The notes under the pieces are model-generated. The model made no database searches, had not been told where the DNA came from, and was given only the letters and a program-made list of their open reading frames with translations. Of a stretch of 64,000 nt of DNA, positions 18,002-28,525 are shown one piece after another. Position 1 is the first letter of the stretch; each line of letters begins with the position of its first letter. This stretch comes from Lacisediminimonas profundi (GTDB lineage Bacteria; Pseudomonadota; Gammaproteobacteria; Burkholderiales; Burkholderiaceae_D): the NCBI RefSeq assembly GCF_008831265.1, contig NZ_VTTH01000005.1:1-64000 (forward strand), given 5' to 3'. The position numbers were made by a program, and so were the translations under genes.

Positions 18002-19782
18002 TGAACAAGTTCTTCCTGATTTTCGTGGTCCTGGCGGGACTGCTGCCGGTGCTGCCCACGCCCGAGTTCTGGATCACGCTGGCCAACTACATCGGCCTGT
18101 ACTCGATCGTCGCCCTCGGGCTGGTGCTGCTGACCGGCGTGGCCGGCCTGACCTCTTTCGGCCAAGCCGCTTTTGTCGGCCTGGGCGCCTATGCCACCGC
18201 CTACCTGACCACCGCCTTCGGCCTGTCGCCGTGGATCGGCCTGGCGGTCGGCCTGCTGCTGACGCTGGCCACCGCCTTCTTCATCGGCGCCATCACCATG
18301 CGCCTGTCCGGCCACTACCTGCCGCTTGGCACCATCGCCTGGGGCCTGTCGCTGTTCTTCCTGTTCGGGAACCTCGAATTCCTGGGCAAGTACGACGGTC
18401 TGAACGGGATTCCGCCGATCAGCCTGTTCGGCCATGCGCTCGATAACGGCCGCGAGATGTACTACATGATCTGGGTGGTGCTGCTGGTGGCCGTGGTGGC
18501 CGTGCAGAACCTGCTCAATTCGCGGCCGGGACGCGCCATCCGCGCGCTCAAGGGCGGCGGCGTGATGGCCGAGGCGATGGGCGTGAATACTGCCTGGATG
18601 AAGATTGTCGCCTTCGTGCTGGCCGCCCTGCTGGCCTGCATCTCGGGCTGGCTGTATGCCCACCTGCAGCGCGCAGTCAACCCGACGCCGTTCGGTCTCA
18701 ACGCCGGCATCGAGTACCTGTTCATGGCGGTGGTCGGCGGCGCCGGCCACGTCTGGGGCGCGATACTCGGTTCGACCCTGCTGACACTGCTGAAGGACCA
18801 ACTGCAGTCGGTGCTGCCCAAGCTGTTGGGCGCCAACGGCAACTTTGAAGTCATTGTTTTCGGCATGCTGATGGTGCTGCTGCTGCAACGGGCGCGGGAC
18901 GGCATCTGGCCCTACATCCGCAAGCTTTTCCCGCAAAAGCCGATCGCCGTCGCCCCCGCTTCGGCGCCGGCGCTGCCGATGCGCGCCAAACATACCCCGG
19001 GCGAAGTGGTGCTGAAGGTGGATCGCGCGCGCAAGGAGTTTGGCGGCCTGGTGGCGGTCAACGACATGGAATTCGAGGTCCGCGCCGGCGAGATCATGGG
19101 CCTGATCGGCCCCAACGGCGCCGGCAAGTCGACCATGTTCAACCTGGTGACCGGCGTGCTGCCGGTAACGCGCGGCGAAGTTTCATTCCGCAGCGGCGGT
19201 GCGTTGCGCCGCATCGATGCTCTCAGTTCGCGCGAGATCGTCAAGCGGGGCATCGCCCGCACTTTCCAGCACGTGCGACTGATGCCGCAAATGACGGTGC
19301 TGGAAAACGTTGCCATCGGCGGCCACCTGCGCGGCACCCACGGCGACGTCGCCGGCATTGCCACCAGCATCCTGCGCACCAACCGCGACGAAGAGAACGC
19401 GCTGCTGTTCGAAGCGAAGAAGCAGCTGGAGCGGGTCGGCCTGGGAAATCTTCTGTACGAAGAAGCCGGCAGCCTGGCGCTCGGCCAGCAGCGGATCCTG
19501 GAAATTGCCCGCGCGCTGTGCTGCGATCCGACGCTGCTGCTGCTGGACGAGCCGGCTGCCGGCCTGCGCTACCTGGAAAAGCAGGCGCTGGCTGACCTGC
19601 TGAAGAAACTCAAGGCCGAGGGCATGAGCGTGCTGCTGGTCGAACACGACATGGACTTCGTGATGAACCTGACCGACCGCCTGGTCGTGATGGAATTCGG
19701 CACCAAGATTTCTGAAGGCCTGCCGGCAGATGTGCAGAAAGACCCCTCCGTGCTGGAAGCCTACCTGGGTGGCATCGACTGA
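18001..19782 (+). CDS. livM/livG: Fused ABC permease-ATPase, LivM-LivG
   Basis: 593 residues. Residues 1-310 are a LivM-like permease domain ([41 protein letters not shown]). After a Pro/Ala linker, residues ~335-593 are a LivG-like ATPase with Walker [10 protein letters not shown] at 370-378, the signature [15 protein letters not shown] and Walker [12 protein letters not shown]. LivM-LivG fusions are known in Betaproteobacteria and place one permease and one ATPase in a single chain. It works with LivH, LivF and the LivK-like binding protein. Confidence 0.9.
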   Translation: MNKFFLIFVVLAGLLPVLPTPEFWITLANYIGLYSIVALGLVLLTGVAGLTSFGQAAFVGLGAYATAYLTTAFGLSPWIGLAVGLLLTLATAFFIGAITMRLSGHYLPLGTIAWGLSLFFLFGNLEFLGKYDGLNGIPPISLFGHALDNGREMYYMIWVVLLVAVVAVQNLLNSRPGRAIRALKGGGVMAEAMGVNTAWMKIVAFVLAALLACISGWLYAHLQRAVNPTPFGLNAGIEYLFMAVVGGAGHVWGAILGSTLLTLLKDQLQSVLPKLLGANGNFEVIVFGMLMVLLLQRARDGIWPYIRKLFPQKPIAVAPASAPALPMRAKHTPGEVVLKVDRARKEFGGLVAVNDMEFEVRAGEIMGLIGPNGAGKSTMFNLVTGVLPVTRGEVSFRSGGALRRIDALSSREIVKRGIARTFQHVRLMPQMTVLENVAIGGHLRGTHGDVAGIATSILRTNRDEENALLFEAKKQLERVGLGNLLYEEAGSLALGQQRILEIARALCCDPTLLLLDEPAAGLRYLEKQALADLLKKLKAEGMSVLLVEHDMDFVMNLTDRLVVMEFGTKISEGLPADVQKDPSVLEAYLGGID

Positions 19783-19805
19783 CCCGGCCGCGACAAGGAA
19801 AGACA

Positions 19806-20549
19806 ATGACACCGATACTTGAAGTACGCGACCTGCACGTCTCTTATGGCAAGGTGGAAGCGCTGCATGGCGCCAGCCTGACGGTAGGCGCCGGTCAGAT
19901 CGTGACCGTGATCGGCCCCAACGGGGCCGGCAAGTCGACCATGCTGAATGCGCTTGCAGGCGCCATGCCCGTCAGCGGCCACATGCGCGGCCAGGTTACC
20001 TTCATGGGCCAGGACATGAGCGGCGTGCCGATCGAGGCAAGGGTTGCGCGCGGCATGTCGCTGGTGCCGGAAAAGCGCGAACTGTTCGCCAGCATGACGG
20101 TTGAAGACAACCTGCTGCTGGGCAGTTACCGCCGCTATCGTGCCCGCGAAAGCGGCTATGCCGACCAGATGGACGTGGTGTTCGACCTGTTCCCGCGCCT
20201 GAAGGAAAGGCGCAAGCAGGATGCCGGCACGCTGTCAGGTGGCGAGCGCCAGATGCTGGCGGTCGGCCGGGCGCTGATGGCCAAGCCGAAATTGCTGATG
20301 CTGGACGAACCCAGCCTGGGACTTGCGCCGCTGATCGTGAAAGAGATCTTCCACATCATCGTGCGCCTGAAGGAAACCGGCGTGGCGATCCTGCTGGTCG
20401 AGCAGAACGCGCGGGCCGCATTGCAGGCAGCCGACTACGCCTATGTACTGGAGACCGGCGACGTTGCGCTCGAAGGCCCGGCGGAGCAACTGGCCAATGA
20501 TCCCAAGGTGATCGACACCTACCTGGGGCTCGCCAAGAAGACGGCCTGA
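19806..20549 (+). CDS. livF: ABC transporter ATP-binding protein, LivF type
   Basis: A 247-residue ATPase of the usual LivF length, with Walker [10 protein letters not shown] at about 37-45, signature [15 protein letters not shown] and Walker [14 protein letters not shown]. It follows livM/livG by 23 bp and completes the importer. AAGGAAAG precedes the ATG. It is the last gene of the likely catabolic/transport operon. Confidence 0.92.
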   Translation: MTPILEVRDLHVSYGKVEALHGASLTVGAGQIVTVIGPNGAGKSTMLNALAGAMPVSGHMRGQVTFMGQDMSGVPIEARVARGMSLVPEKRELFASMTVEDNLLLGSYRRYRARESGYADQMDVVFDLFPRLKERRKQDAGTLSGGERQMLAVGRALMAKPKLLMLDEPSLGLAPLIVKEIFHIIVRLKETGVAILLVEQNARAALQAADYAYVLETGDVALEGPAEQLANDPKVIDTYLGLAKKTA

Positions 20550-20703
20550 TTGCCTGGCGGCGGAGCACGGAACAGCGTCGACGCCAGCGCCCTGTCCTGC
20601 CTGCCACGCTTCCTGCACTTGCTGAACCAACAATCTCGCTTGTGGCGCAACGATGTTCGGATGACGATTCCGTGATCCGGACATCGCACGAACTGCACAA
20701 AAA

Positions 20704-20746
20704 ACTGGCTTGAACTTGCTTGAAACTGGCTTGAAACTGGCTTAAA
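20704..20746. repeat. Short direct repeats upstream of the Ser-rich membrane protein
   Basis: ACTGGCTTGA or close variants (ACTTGCTTGA, ACTGGCTTAA) occur four times in a row. The array lies in the 262-bp gap between livF and the gene at 20812, of which the remainder shows nothing recognisable. It may be promoter/operator sequence or slipped-strand repeat. Confidence 0.55.
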
Positions 20747-20811
20747 GGACCGCTCAATGCAGGCCCGCAATTTGCAATATGCCTGGCACCTCCAACAACA
20801 CAAGGATTGTC

Positions 20812-21267
20812 ATGGCTTCCAGTTCAACATCCAGCGAGCGCATATCCGTGCCCTCACGCTCTACTCGTTCGTTCTCCGGCTCGGTCAATGAAAGCAGTGA
20901 AGGTGAAAGCAGCAGCGTCGCTCCGAGCACGAAAACCCGGGATAGAAAATCATCCGCCAAGGCGATGCTGGAATCGGTGCGGGTCGAGCACAGCGATCCG
21001 GAATCCGTCGGATCGACCAGGGACGCGCCGGAACTGCAAGCCCGCGGGAATTGCAATCTCGCCCAGAACAGCTTGTCGCTGCTTGGATCGGTAGCCCTGG
21101 GCCTGGCCGCGGGGCTGGCGACCGGTGGCTACCTGTACTACGGCCAGACCGACAAGATGGGGGTCATCATGGGCTACGGCATGGCGGCAGGCACAGCAGC
21201 CTGGATTGTGGGCCGTATAGCCTATGCCGGCTATCACAGCCTGTGCGCCGTCCAACCCGCTACCTGA
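20812..21267 (+). CDS. Small Ser-rich membrane protein of unknown function
   Basis: 151 residues; no family recognised. The first ~50 residues are very rich in Ser, Thr, Arg and Glu with no hydrophobic stretch, and the last ~65 contain two hydrophobic glycine-rich helices (LLGSVALGLAAGLATGGYLYY; MGYGMAAGTAAWIVGRIAY). AAGGA five bases upstream favours ATG 20812 over an in-frame ATG at 20779. A polar Ser-rich N-terminus with a membrane hairpin at the C-terminus is common among type III secreted effectors, and a type III locus lies at 32-38 kb, but no shared promoter motif was found here. Function stays open. Confidence 0.6.
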   Translation: MASSSTSSERISVPSRSTRSFSGSVNESSEGESSSVAPSTKTRDRKSSAKAMLESVRVEHSDPESVGSTRDAPELQARGNCNLAQNSLSLLGSVALGLAAGLATGGYLYYGQTDKMGVIMGYGMAAGTAAWIVGRIAYAGYHSLCAVQPAT

Positions 21268-21421
21268 GCGCCAGTGCAATGCCGTCGCGACCCGAGCGAA
21301 GGGCGCGGCGGCAAAAAGTTCCCCGCTTTATTTCTCCCGAAGTTGCCGAAACGAATATTGAGGGTGGGAAACCGCGTCTTTAGAATGGGCAACATTGCTC
21401 ATCGCCAAAGCGCGGGTTTCC

Positions 21422-22699
21422 ATGTCATCTGCACTTCGCTCGCTCTGCCTGCCGTCCGCAGTGTCCGTCACCCGCTTCACGGCGGGCGCGTGCCTTGCGC
21501 TGGCCGCTGCTGGCGCGTCCCTGCCGACATGGGCAGCGCCGGCTGCGACGGTCGGCTCGCGCATGAACGAGCGCGTGCTCATGATGCCGACTGCGGACGG
21601 GCGGGACGAACTGCAAACGACAATTTTCAAGCCGGACGGCAACGGTCCCTTTCCGGTCCTGATCATGAACCACGGCAAGGACGTTGGCGACACCCGCCGC
21701 CAAAAGCGTGACCGCTTCCTGCATCTGTCGCGCGAGTTCGTCAAGCGCGGCTATGCGGTGGTGGTGCCGATGCGCAGGGGCTTCGCCGGCTCGTCGGGCA
21801 GCTACTGGGATTACGGCTGCAACATGAGCGGCAACGGCCAGTTGCAGGCGAACGACGTCCAGGCCAGCATCGATTTCCTGCAAACCCAGCCGTGGGCAGA
21901 CAGTGGACGCATCGTGGTGGCCGGCCAATCATATGGTGGCTTGGCCACGCTGGCACTCGGCACGCGCAAGATTGACGGCGTGCGCGGCCTGATCAATTTC
22001 TCGGGTGGCTTGCGCGCCGATGGCGGCAGCTGCCAGTGGCAGTCGGCGCTGGTGCAGGCCTTCAGTGACTATGGACAGCGCACCGCTTATCCCAGCCTGT
22101 GGTTCTACGGCGAGAATGACAGCTACTTCAACCACGAGCTTGCCAACCGCTTCCTCAATGCCTATACCCGCAACGGCGCCAATGCGCAGCTGGTGGCCTA
22201 TGGCCGCTTCAAGAAAGACGCGCACGGCATGGTTGGCAGCCGCGACGGCGTGAAGATCTGGTGGCCGGAGACCGAGCGCTTCCTGCGCAAGATCGGCATG
22301 CCGACCGAGCAGGTGGTGGCCATCACCGAGGAAGCGGCAATGGCGCCTACGGATTTTGCTGCGGTGGACGACATCAACGCGATTCCGTTCCTGCGCGACC
22401 GCGGCCGCGCGGCTTACCGCGAATACCTGGCACGTTCCGCGCCCAAGGCTTTTGCGATTTCGGCCAGCGGCGCCTGGAGCTGGGCCGAGGAAGGGGATGA
22501 TCCGGTCGAGCGGGTGCTGGCTGCGTGCCAGAAGAACAGCCGCGAGCCCTGCAAATTGTATGCGGTGGATGATGCTGTGGTGTGGGCTGAGCAGCCGGGA
22601 GTCGGGCAGTCGCCGGCCTTGGCGACGGCTGGGCCGGCAGCAGTATCCAGTCCCTCGGCCGGGGGGACGGAGTCGGGGTCTGCGAATCGGGGCAGGTAG
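21422..22699 (+). CDS. Secreted alpha/beta hydrolase (dienelactone-hydrolase-like)
   Basis: 425 residues from ATG 21422 (a TTG at 21395 is an alternative). An N-terminal signal sequence (FTAGACLALAAAGASLPTWAA) points to export. The body is an alpha/beta hydrolase: oxyanion region LIMNHGKD, nucleophile motif AGQSYGG, acid GENDSYF, and His in KKDAHGMVG. The C-terminal ~60 residues are low-complexity. It probably cleaves an ester or peptide in the periplasm; no substrate can be assigned. It lies beyond the transporter genes, its link to them is unclear, and it ends just before the composite repeat. Confidence 0.75.
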   Translation: MSSALRSLCLPSAVSVTRFTAGACLALAAAGASLPTWAAPAATVGSRMNERVLMMPTADGRDELQTTIFKPDGNGPFPVLIMNHGKDVGDTRRQKRDRFLHLSREFVKRGYAVVVPMRRGFAGSSGSYWDYGCNMSGNGQLQANDVQASIDFLQTQPWADSGRIVVAGQSYGGLATLALGTRKIDGVRGLINFSGGLRADGGSCQWQSALVQAFSDYGQRTAYPSLWFYGENDSYFNHELANRFLNAYTRNGANAQLVAYGRFKKDAHGMVGSRDGVKIWWPETERFLRKIGMPTEQVVAITEEAAMAPTDFAAVDDINAIPFLRDRGRAAYREYLARSAPKAFAISASGAWSWAEEGDDPVERVLAACQKNSREPCKLYAVDDAVVWAEQPGVGQSPALATAGPAAVSSPSAGGTESGSANRGR

Positions 22700-22734
22700 G
22701 CTGAATGCCTACGGTCGCTCCATTCCTTTCGGGG

Positions 22735-23530
22735 CTGAGCGTTTCCCACATTATTGGGTGAGCGGTTTGGTGGTTCTGCGGTTCTGCGGTTCTGCGGTCT
22801 GTGGCTTGCGGGTGGTGTGGCTGGATTTGTTGTTTGTCGGTGTGAAGCCGGGAGACACCCCGGCGGGTGTGTTCCTTTCTTTTGGAAAAAGAAAGGAACC
22901 AAAGAAAAAACGTCAAAACCCACTTGGCCAACGCCCGCCTCGATAGCCAACCAGACTCGGACGCCTGGGCCGAACCAGTGCGACGTTCGCGAGGAAGGTC
23001 CTGCCACACGGTCGCCGCTGACCGGGATCAGTCAACCCGCTTCAATGCCGCCGACCGCACACCACCGCTCGTTGACTCCTAATTGTTTTCGAAGCAGCTA
23101 ATTGGCGCTTGAGGTCCGATTGTCAGTGGGAGTCGGGGCCTCAGGGGATTTTCCGCCGTTATCTTCCGTCCTGAACGGATCCCCTCAGTCGCCAATTTGA
23201 AGCTTCGAAAAACATTAAGAGTCAACGGTGCGCCGGGCATCGGTATAAGACACTTCATGGGGTTGGCTGATTAGGTAAGCGGCACCCAGCCGAGGGATCA
23301 TCTCTCGCGAACGTCGCACTGGATTAGCCCAGACATCCACGTCTGGTTGGCTATCGAAGCGGGCGTTGGCCAAGTGGGTTTTGACCTTGTTTTCTTTGGT
23401 TCCTTTCTTTTTAAAAAGAAAGGGACACACCCGCCGGGGTGTCTCCCGGCTTCACAACCACAACCATCAATTCCAGCCACACGATCCGCAAGGCACAAAC
23501 CACACCACCCGCAAGTCCCAAACCACAATC
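22735..23530. repeat. Composite near-palindromic repeat element E1
   Basis: This ~800-bp gene-free stretch holds two copies of the repeat module in opposite orientation: a rightward copy (hairpin 22871-22899) and a leftward copy (hairpin about 23398-23427, one mismatch). The two arms share the SQPDSDVWANP-encoding segment but have different inner ends: a 'CTGCCACACGGTCGCC' type on the left and an 'ATCTCTCGCGAACG' type on the right, separated by ~100 bp of weakly conserved sequence. The same arrangement and orientation recur at 56715-57510. It lies between convergent genes. No transposase or protein gene is visible. Confidence 0.85.
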
Positions 23531-23554
23531 CACCAATCAAGAAACCCCGCATTT

Positions 23555-24862
23555 TCAAGCATGCGACGCCCCCTCCCCCAGGCTCGCCTCCATGAACCGC
23601 GCCGCCCGCAACGCCGCCAGATCCCCGCCAGCCCGCCCCACCACCTGCAAGCCCACCGGCATACCGCTTCCGCCAAGCGCGAATGGGACATGCACACAAG
23701 GCAGCCCCAGCAGACTCCACTGCCGACAAAAAACCGGATCCCCCGTGTGCCCGATCCCCGCCGGTGCTTCGCCTATAGTGCTCGGCGCCAGCAGCACGTC
23801 AACCCCGCCGAATACATCGTCAATCCGGGACCGGGCCTGCGCCGTCAGCGCCAGGTTGCGCTCATGCCGCTCCGGTGAAATCGCCATCCCGGATTCCATC
23901 ATCTGCCGCAATCCCGGACTGAGCGACTCAAAATGGACCAGCCGCTCCCAGGAATAGGAACGGGCGGCTTCGAAAAACATGATCTCGGTCTGCACCTGGG
24001 TCAGCCCTTCCAGCGCTGGCAACTCCAGCTCCAGCACGCGGGCGCCAGCAGCGGCCAGCCCGGCCCGGGCATCGAGCATCGCCTGCCGGGTATCGGCGTC
24101 GGCATGCGCCCACTCCGGCGTGCGGCACAGTCCGAACACAGGCACGCCGCCGGATTCAAGCTCCAGCAAACGACGATCGCCGCTCATTGCCGCAACCAGC
24201 AGCGCGGCTCCGCCAACGCTGCGGGCAAAGCCGCCGACGGTGTCCAGCGTTTCCGACTGGCTCTTGACGCCGGCGCGGACCAGCTTTCCGAATCCCGGCT
24301 TGTAGCCGACGATGCCGCAGAAGGCGGCGGGCCGGATCACGGATGCGGCCGTCTGGGTGCCCAGGGCCAGCGGCACCATGAAGTCGGCAACGGCGGCGGC
24401 CGAACCGCTGGACGATCCACCCGGGGTGTGCGTGCTGCGCAAGGGATTGCGGGTGCGGCCGGCGAAGGAAGTGGCGAGTTCGGTGGTCACGGTCTTGCCG
24501 AGCATGATCGCGCCTTCGCCGCGGCAGGTGGCCACTACCGCTGCGTCGGAGCGGGGACGGTTGCCGCTGTAGATCGGCGTGCCGAGCCCGGTTGGCATGT
24601 CAGCCGTATCGAAAATATCCTTCACGCCGATCGGCAAGCCATGCAACAGGCCCTGCACCGCACCGCGGTCCAGCTCGCGCGCACGCTGCAGGGCCGCGTC
24701 AGCGGCCAGGTATTCCCAGGCGCCGACTTCGGGCTCGCGCTGCTCGATACGCGCCAGGCAGTCGCGCATCACCTGTTCGGCGCTCCACTCGCGCCGCGCC
24801 AGTCCACGTGCCAGTTCGAGCACAGGTAGCTCGTTGAGCGCAGTCGATGGTTTCATTTTCAT
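23555..24862 (-). CDS. Amidase-signature family amidase
   Basis: 435 residues of the amidase-signature family. The Ser-cisSer-Lys triad can be placed at Lys81 (LPIGVKDIFDT), Ser150 (PGGSSSGS) and Ser174 (GTQTAASVIRPAAF), with exactly the spacing seen in malonamidase-type enzymes. The usual GTDTGGS segment reads GTQTAAS, a modest deviation. It hydrolyses an amide, perhaps of a small aliphatic or aryl acid; the substrate is unknown. It precedes the DUF2237 gene's stop by ten bases on the same strand and is probably co-transcribed with it. Confidence 0.85.
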   Translation of the reverse strand: MKMKPSTALNELPVLELARGLARREWSAEQVMRDCLARIEQREPEVGAWEYLAADAALQRARELDRGAVQGLLHGLPIGVKDIFDTADMPTGLGTPIYSGNRPRSDAAVVATCRGEGAIMLGKTVTTELATSFAGRTRNPLRSTHTPGGSSSGSAAAVADFMVPLALGTQTAASVIRPAAFCGIVGYKPGFGKLVRAGVKSQSETLDTVGGFARSVGGAALLVAAMSGDRRLLELESGGVPVFGLCRTPEWAHADADTRQAMLDARAGLAAAGARVLELELPALEGLTQVQTEIMFFEAARSYSWERLVHFESLSPGLRQMMESGMAISPERHERNLALTAQARSRIDDVFGGVDVLLAPSTIGEAPAGIGHTGDPVFCRQWSLLGLPCVHVPFALGGSGMPVGLQVVGRAGGDLAALRAARFMEASLGEGASHA

Positions 24863-24872
24863 CTCGCTTGCC

Positions 24873-25259
24873 TTACGGCTTGTCCTGGCGTGCGTGCGCC
24901 TGCAGCAGCGCCAGGGGAATCAGGTCGAGGGCATGGAAATTCGTGCTTTCCAGCACGACTGGCGGCGCCATGCCGGCTTCGCATGCTTCCAGCCAGCGCA
25001 GTGCGCAAAGGCACCATTTGTCGCCGGCCCGCAGGCCGGGGAATCCCCACTCGGGAACCGGCGTGACCAGGTCATTTCCCCTGGAGACGCTGAAATCGAG
25101 GAAATCCTCGGTCATGACGGCGCACACGACATGGGTGCCGGCGTCGTCGTCGGCGGTCTTGCAGCAGCCATCGCGAAAGAAGCCGGTCAGGGGCTGGAAC
25201 GAGCACGGGACGATCGGCTCATTGTAGACATTGCGTGACGGCGGGGAAGAGTGTGCCAT
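24873..25259 (-). CDS. DUF2237 family protein
   Basis: 128 residues matching the conserved DUF2237 family: NVYNEPIVPCSFQPLTGFFR, the DGCCKT cysteine pair, HVVCAVMTEDFLDFSVSRGN, WGFPGLRAGDKWCLCALRW and APPVVLESTNFHALD are family hallmarks. The function of the family is not established. Its start abuts the stop of the upstream HELRH gene and the amidase follows closely, so the three may form one operon. Confidence 0.9.
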   Translation of the reverse strand: MAHSSPPSRNVYNEPIVPCSFQPLTGFFRDGCCKTADDDAGTHVVCAVMTEDFLDFSVSRGNDLVTPVPEWGFPGLRAGDKWCLCALRWLEACEAGMAPPVVLESTNFHALDLIPLALLQAHARQDKP

Positions 25260-26033
25260 TCAGTCAGCTCCTGTTGCCTGCACCGCATCGTTGCGGGTTT
25301 CCAGTATGGTCTTGCGCAATTCGCCGTTGCAGGAGCGGATCACCCGGCGCGACTCCTCCGGCGCATCGACCAGCTTCTGCAAGGCTTCGACCTTGCGCTG
25401 CTCGGCCAGAATGAATGGCTTCCAGACCGTATTGATTTCCTGCGCCAGCTGCGGCAAGGACTTGCCGACCGGCGCGTAAATCGGCGCGGAGAAGCGCTCG
25501 CTCAGGGCCTGCCGCACGCTCGCCTCCAGATCCGCCATGTGCTGCTGGAATGCCTGCACATGCCGCAGTTCATGCATCAGGATTTCGCGATAGGAGCACG
25601 ATCCTTCCGGAAACTCGCTGCCGATGTACACCACGACCGATGGATACGCCAGGCTTACCGTGAGCGCCGGCAACAGGCACTCCCGCTGGGTAGTCCGGTC
25701 ATGCACTACCGTTGCCCGATAGGAGATGCGCGTATTGAAGCGCGCCTTGGTCAGTCCGAGCACATACGCCCCGGTCTTGGCAGGACCGGCAAGCAGTGCA
25801 ATTTCACGATGCGGCAGGCTGGTGTCGAGCGAGTAGCCGATAGGGACGGTGGTGATGGTGACGGGAACCGGCGGCACCCGGCTTTCGCAGCGCTCGGTGA
25901 AGCTTTGCGCGTGCAGCAGGCGCATCGGCAGGAGGAGCAGCAAGAGCAGCAACAACGGCGCCGCCAGCAGGCGCATCGGCAGTCCCGCACGCGGCGGGAC
26001 AATGGCACATCGACTATTCGGGAAAATCGGCAT
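25260..26033 (-). CDS. Secreted protein with HELRH metal-binding-like motif
   Basis: About 257 residues, beginning with a very leucine-rich signal segment (MRLLAAPLLLLLLLLL) ending near ...LLHAQ. A later ATG at 25976 would also give a signal peptide. The mature part contains ILMHELRHVQAFQQHM, a HExxH-like sequence typical of zinc peptidases, and several cysteines (ERCES, QREC, EGSCSYRE, RSCNGE) that could form disulfides in the periplasm. It resembles small uncharacterised secreted putative metalloproteases; a catalytic role is unproven. Confidence 0.65.
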   Translation of the reverse strand: MPIFPNSRCAIVPPRAGLPMRLLAAPLLLLLLLLLPMRLLHAQSFTERCESRVPPVPVTITTVPIGYSLDTSLPHREIALLAGPAKTGAYVLGLTKARFNTRISYRATVVHDRTTQRECLLPALTVSLAYPSVVVYIGSEFPEGSCSYREILMHELRHVQAFQQHMADLEASVRQALSERFSAPIYAPVGKSLPQLAQEINTVWKPFILAEQRKVEALQKLVDAPEESRRVIRSCNGELRKTILETRNDAVQATGAD

Positions 26034-26207
26034 CACCTAGTTTATCGGGTCTTTCGCTGCATGAGGCTTTCTCCGGGTAACTGTAGCGCAAATCGCAAAT
26101 ACGCATTGCGTCGCCCCCGGCCGTACCAGGATTTACGAGCGACACTGCAACAAACCAGTTTCATTTCTGGCCGACCCGGTACACCATATCGAAAACGGCA
26201 CAAGATA

Positions 26208-26221
26208 CGAACCAAAGTTCG
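26208..26221. promoter_or_regulatory. Palindrome upstream of pobA
   Basis: CGAAC-CAAA-GTTCG, 20 bp before the pobA start and just before its AGGAG ribosome site. The GTTCG half-sites match those of the PcaR-type boxes at 45745-45867, in opposite order. An IclR-type regulator (PobR- or PcaR-like) may bind here. The rest of the 205-bp gap shows nothing else. Confidence 0.45.
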
Positions 26222-26229
26222 ATCAATAA

Positions 26230-27423
<1,194 letters not shown>

Positions 27424-27429
27424 GGTTTT

Positions 27430-28058
27430 TTTTGTCTGAGCCAGGGCGGTGGTTTTTCGGTTTTTCGGTTTTTTGGCTTGCGGGGCGTGTGGCTGGGTTT
27501 GGTGGTTGTCGGTGTGAAGCCGGGAGACACCCCGGCGGGTGTGTTCCTTTCTTTTAGAAAAAGAAAGGAACCAAAGAAAAAACGTCAAAACCCACTTGGC
27601 CAACGCCCGCCTCGATAGCCAACCAGACGCGGATGTCTGGGCTAATCCAGTGCCGCGTTCGCGAGAGATGATCCCTCGGCTGTACGCCGCGTACCTAATC
27701 AGCCAACCCCATGAAGTGTCTTATACCGATGCCCAGCGCACCGTTGACTCTTAATGTTTTTCGAAGCTTCAAATTGGCGATTGGGGTGGAATGGTTCGGG
27801 TCGATCGAACGATGGCGCAATGATCAACCGCATTTGGATTAGCTCGCCCGATCACCCGATCACCCGATCACCAGATCACCAGATCACCAGATCACCAGAT
27901 CACCAGATCACCAGATCACCAGATCATCAGATCATCAGGTCATCAGGTAAATCGCCGATCGTCAATCGGCGCCACTGTGCTTGAAGCATTGGTGGTAGCG
28001 ATACGGTTTTGACGTACCTCCCGTATACGACGCCCCGAAATCTGATGGGATGGCGGAT
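27430..28058 (+). repeat. Modular repeat R4, inverted partner of 1-660
   Basis: A rightward copy of the repeat with hairpin at 27543-27571, the conserved DSQPDADVWANP-encoding segment, the 'outer' unit near TCAACGGTGCGC-complement, the octamer array, and the terminal segment ending in CTGATGGGATGGC. Read on the opposite strand it matches 1-660. The two copies face each other across about 26.8 kb. It separates pobA from the next gene. Confidence 0.9.
27849..27952. repeat. Octamer tandem array, 13 units
   Basis: Thirteen consecutive 8-bp units: CGATCACC x3, AGATCACC x6, AGATCATC x2, AGGTCATC, AGGTAAAT. Eleven of the units contain GATC. It corresponds to the array at 113-248 but with fewer and more uniform units. 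Confidence 0.92.
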
Positions 28059-28165
28059 AAAGAAGCGTGCTTGTCTGAGCGAAGCGAGTTTGCACGCTTC
28101 TCCGCCAGGCCGTCGGATTTCGGGGGAACCCCGAAGGGGCGACGTATCAGGGTCGCCTTTCTTTG

Positions 28166-28380
28166 GTTCCTTTCTTTGGCGAAGCAAAGAAAGGAACACG
28201 CCCGCCGGTGCGGAAACCGGCCAGGTCGCAAGCAACGCCAGTTCGAATATGTCGCAGAACGAGGCCCGGCCAGGTCGCAAGCAACGCCAGTTCGAAAACA
28301 GCCCAACCGCCAGCAAACAATGGAACCCGCCCGCCGGTGCGGAAACCGGGCAGGTCGCAAGCAACGATAGTTCGAAAACG
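28166..28380. repeat. Second hairpin and GTTCGAA direct repeats
   Basis: A variant hairpin at 28166-28197 (GTTCCTTTCTTTG...CAAAGAAAGGAAC) is followed by three imperfect copies, 50-80 bp apart, of a segment containing CAGGTCGCAAGCAACG and ending AGTTCGAA. Two of them carry the upstream CGCCCGCCGGTGCGGAAACC. The intervals are irregular and there is no conserved spacer length. This fills most of the gene-free gap up to 28525; from 28380 to the next gene nothing else is recognisable. Confidence 0.75.
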
Positions 28381-28525
28381 TCAAAAAGCCAAAACCTCCA
28401 AAGCCAATAATTATTAGCAATCCCCCCAATCGTTTAACCGCCATTGCCCGCGCCTCCATCTGTTAGCTAGATTCAATTCCACCTGACACATGGCCCCACC
28501 CCGACCGACAAACGAGGAAGCGCGC

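Noticed and set aside
20550-20811. A P1-like (GGAACN-N15-TTACNNA) promoter before the Ser-rich protein.
   Set aside because: GGAACA occurs at about 20567, but the sequence 15 bp downstream is CCCTGTC, which does not match the second block.
28200-28380. Possible small CRISPR or integron attC array from the GTTCGAA repeats.
   Set aside because: Only three copies at irregular intervals, no cas or integrase gene, and no attC-like core-site symmetry.
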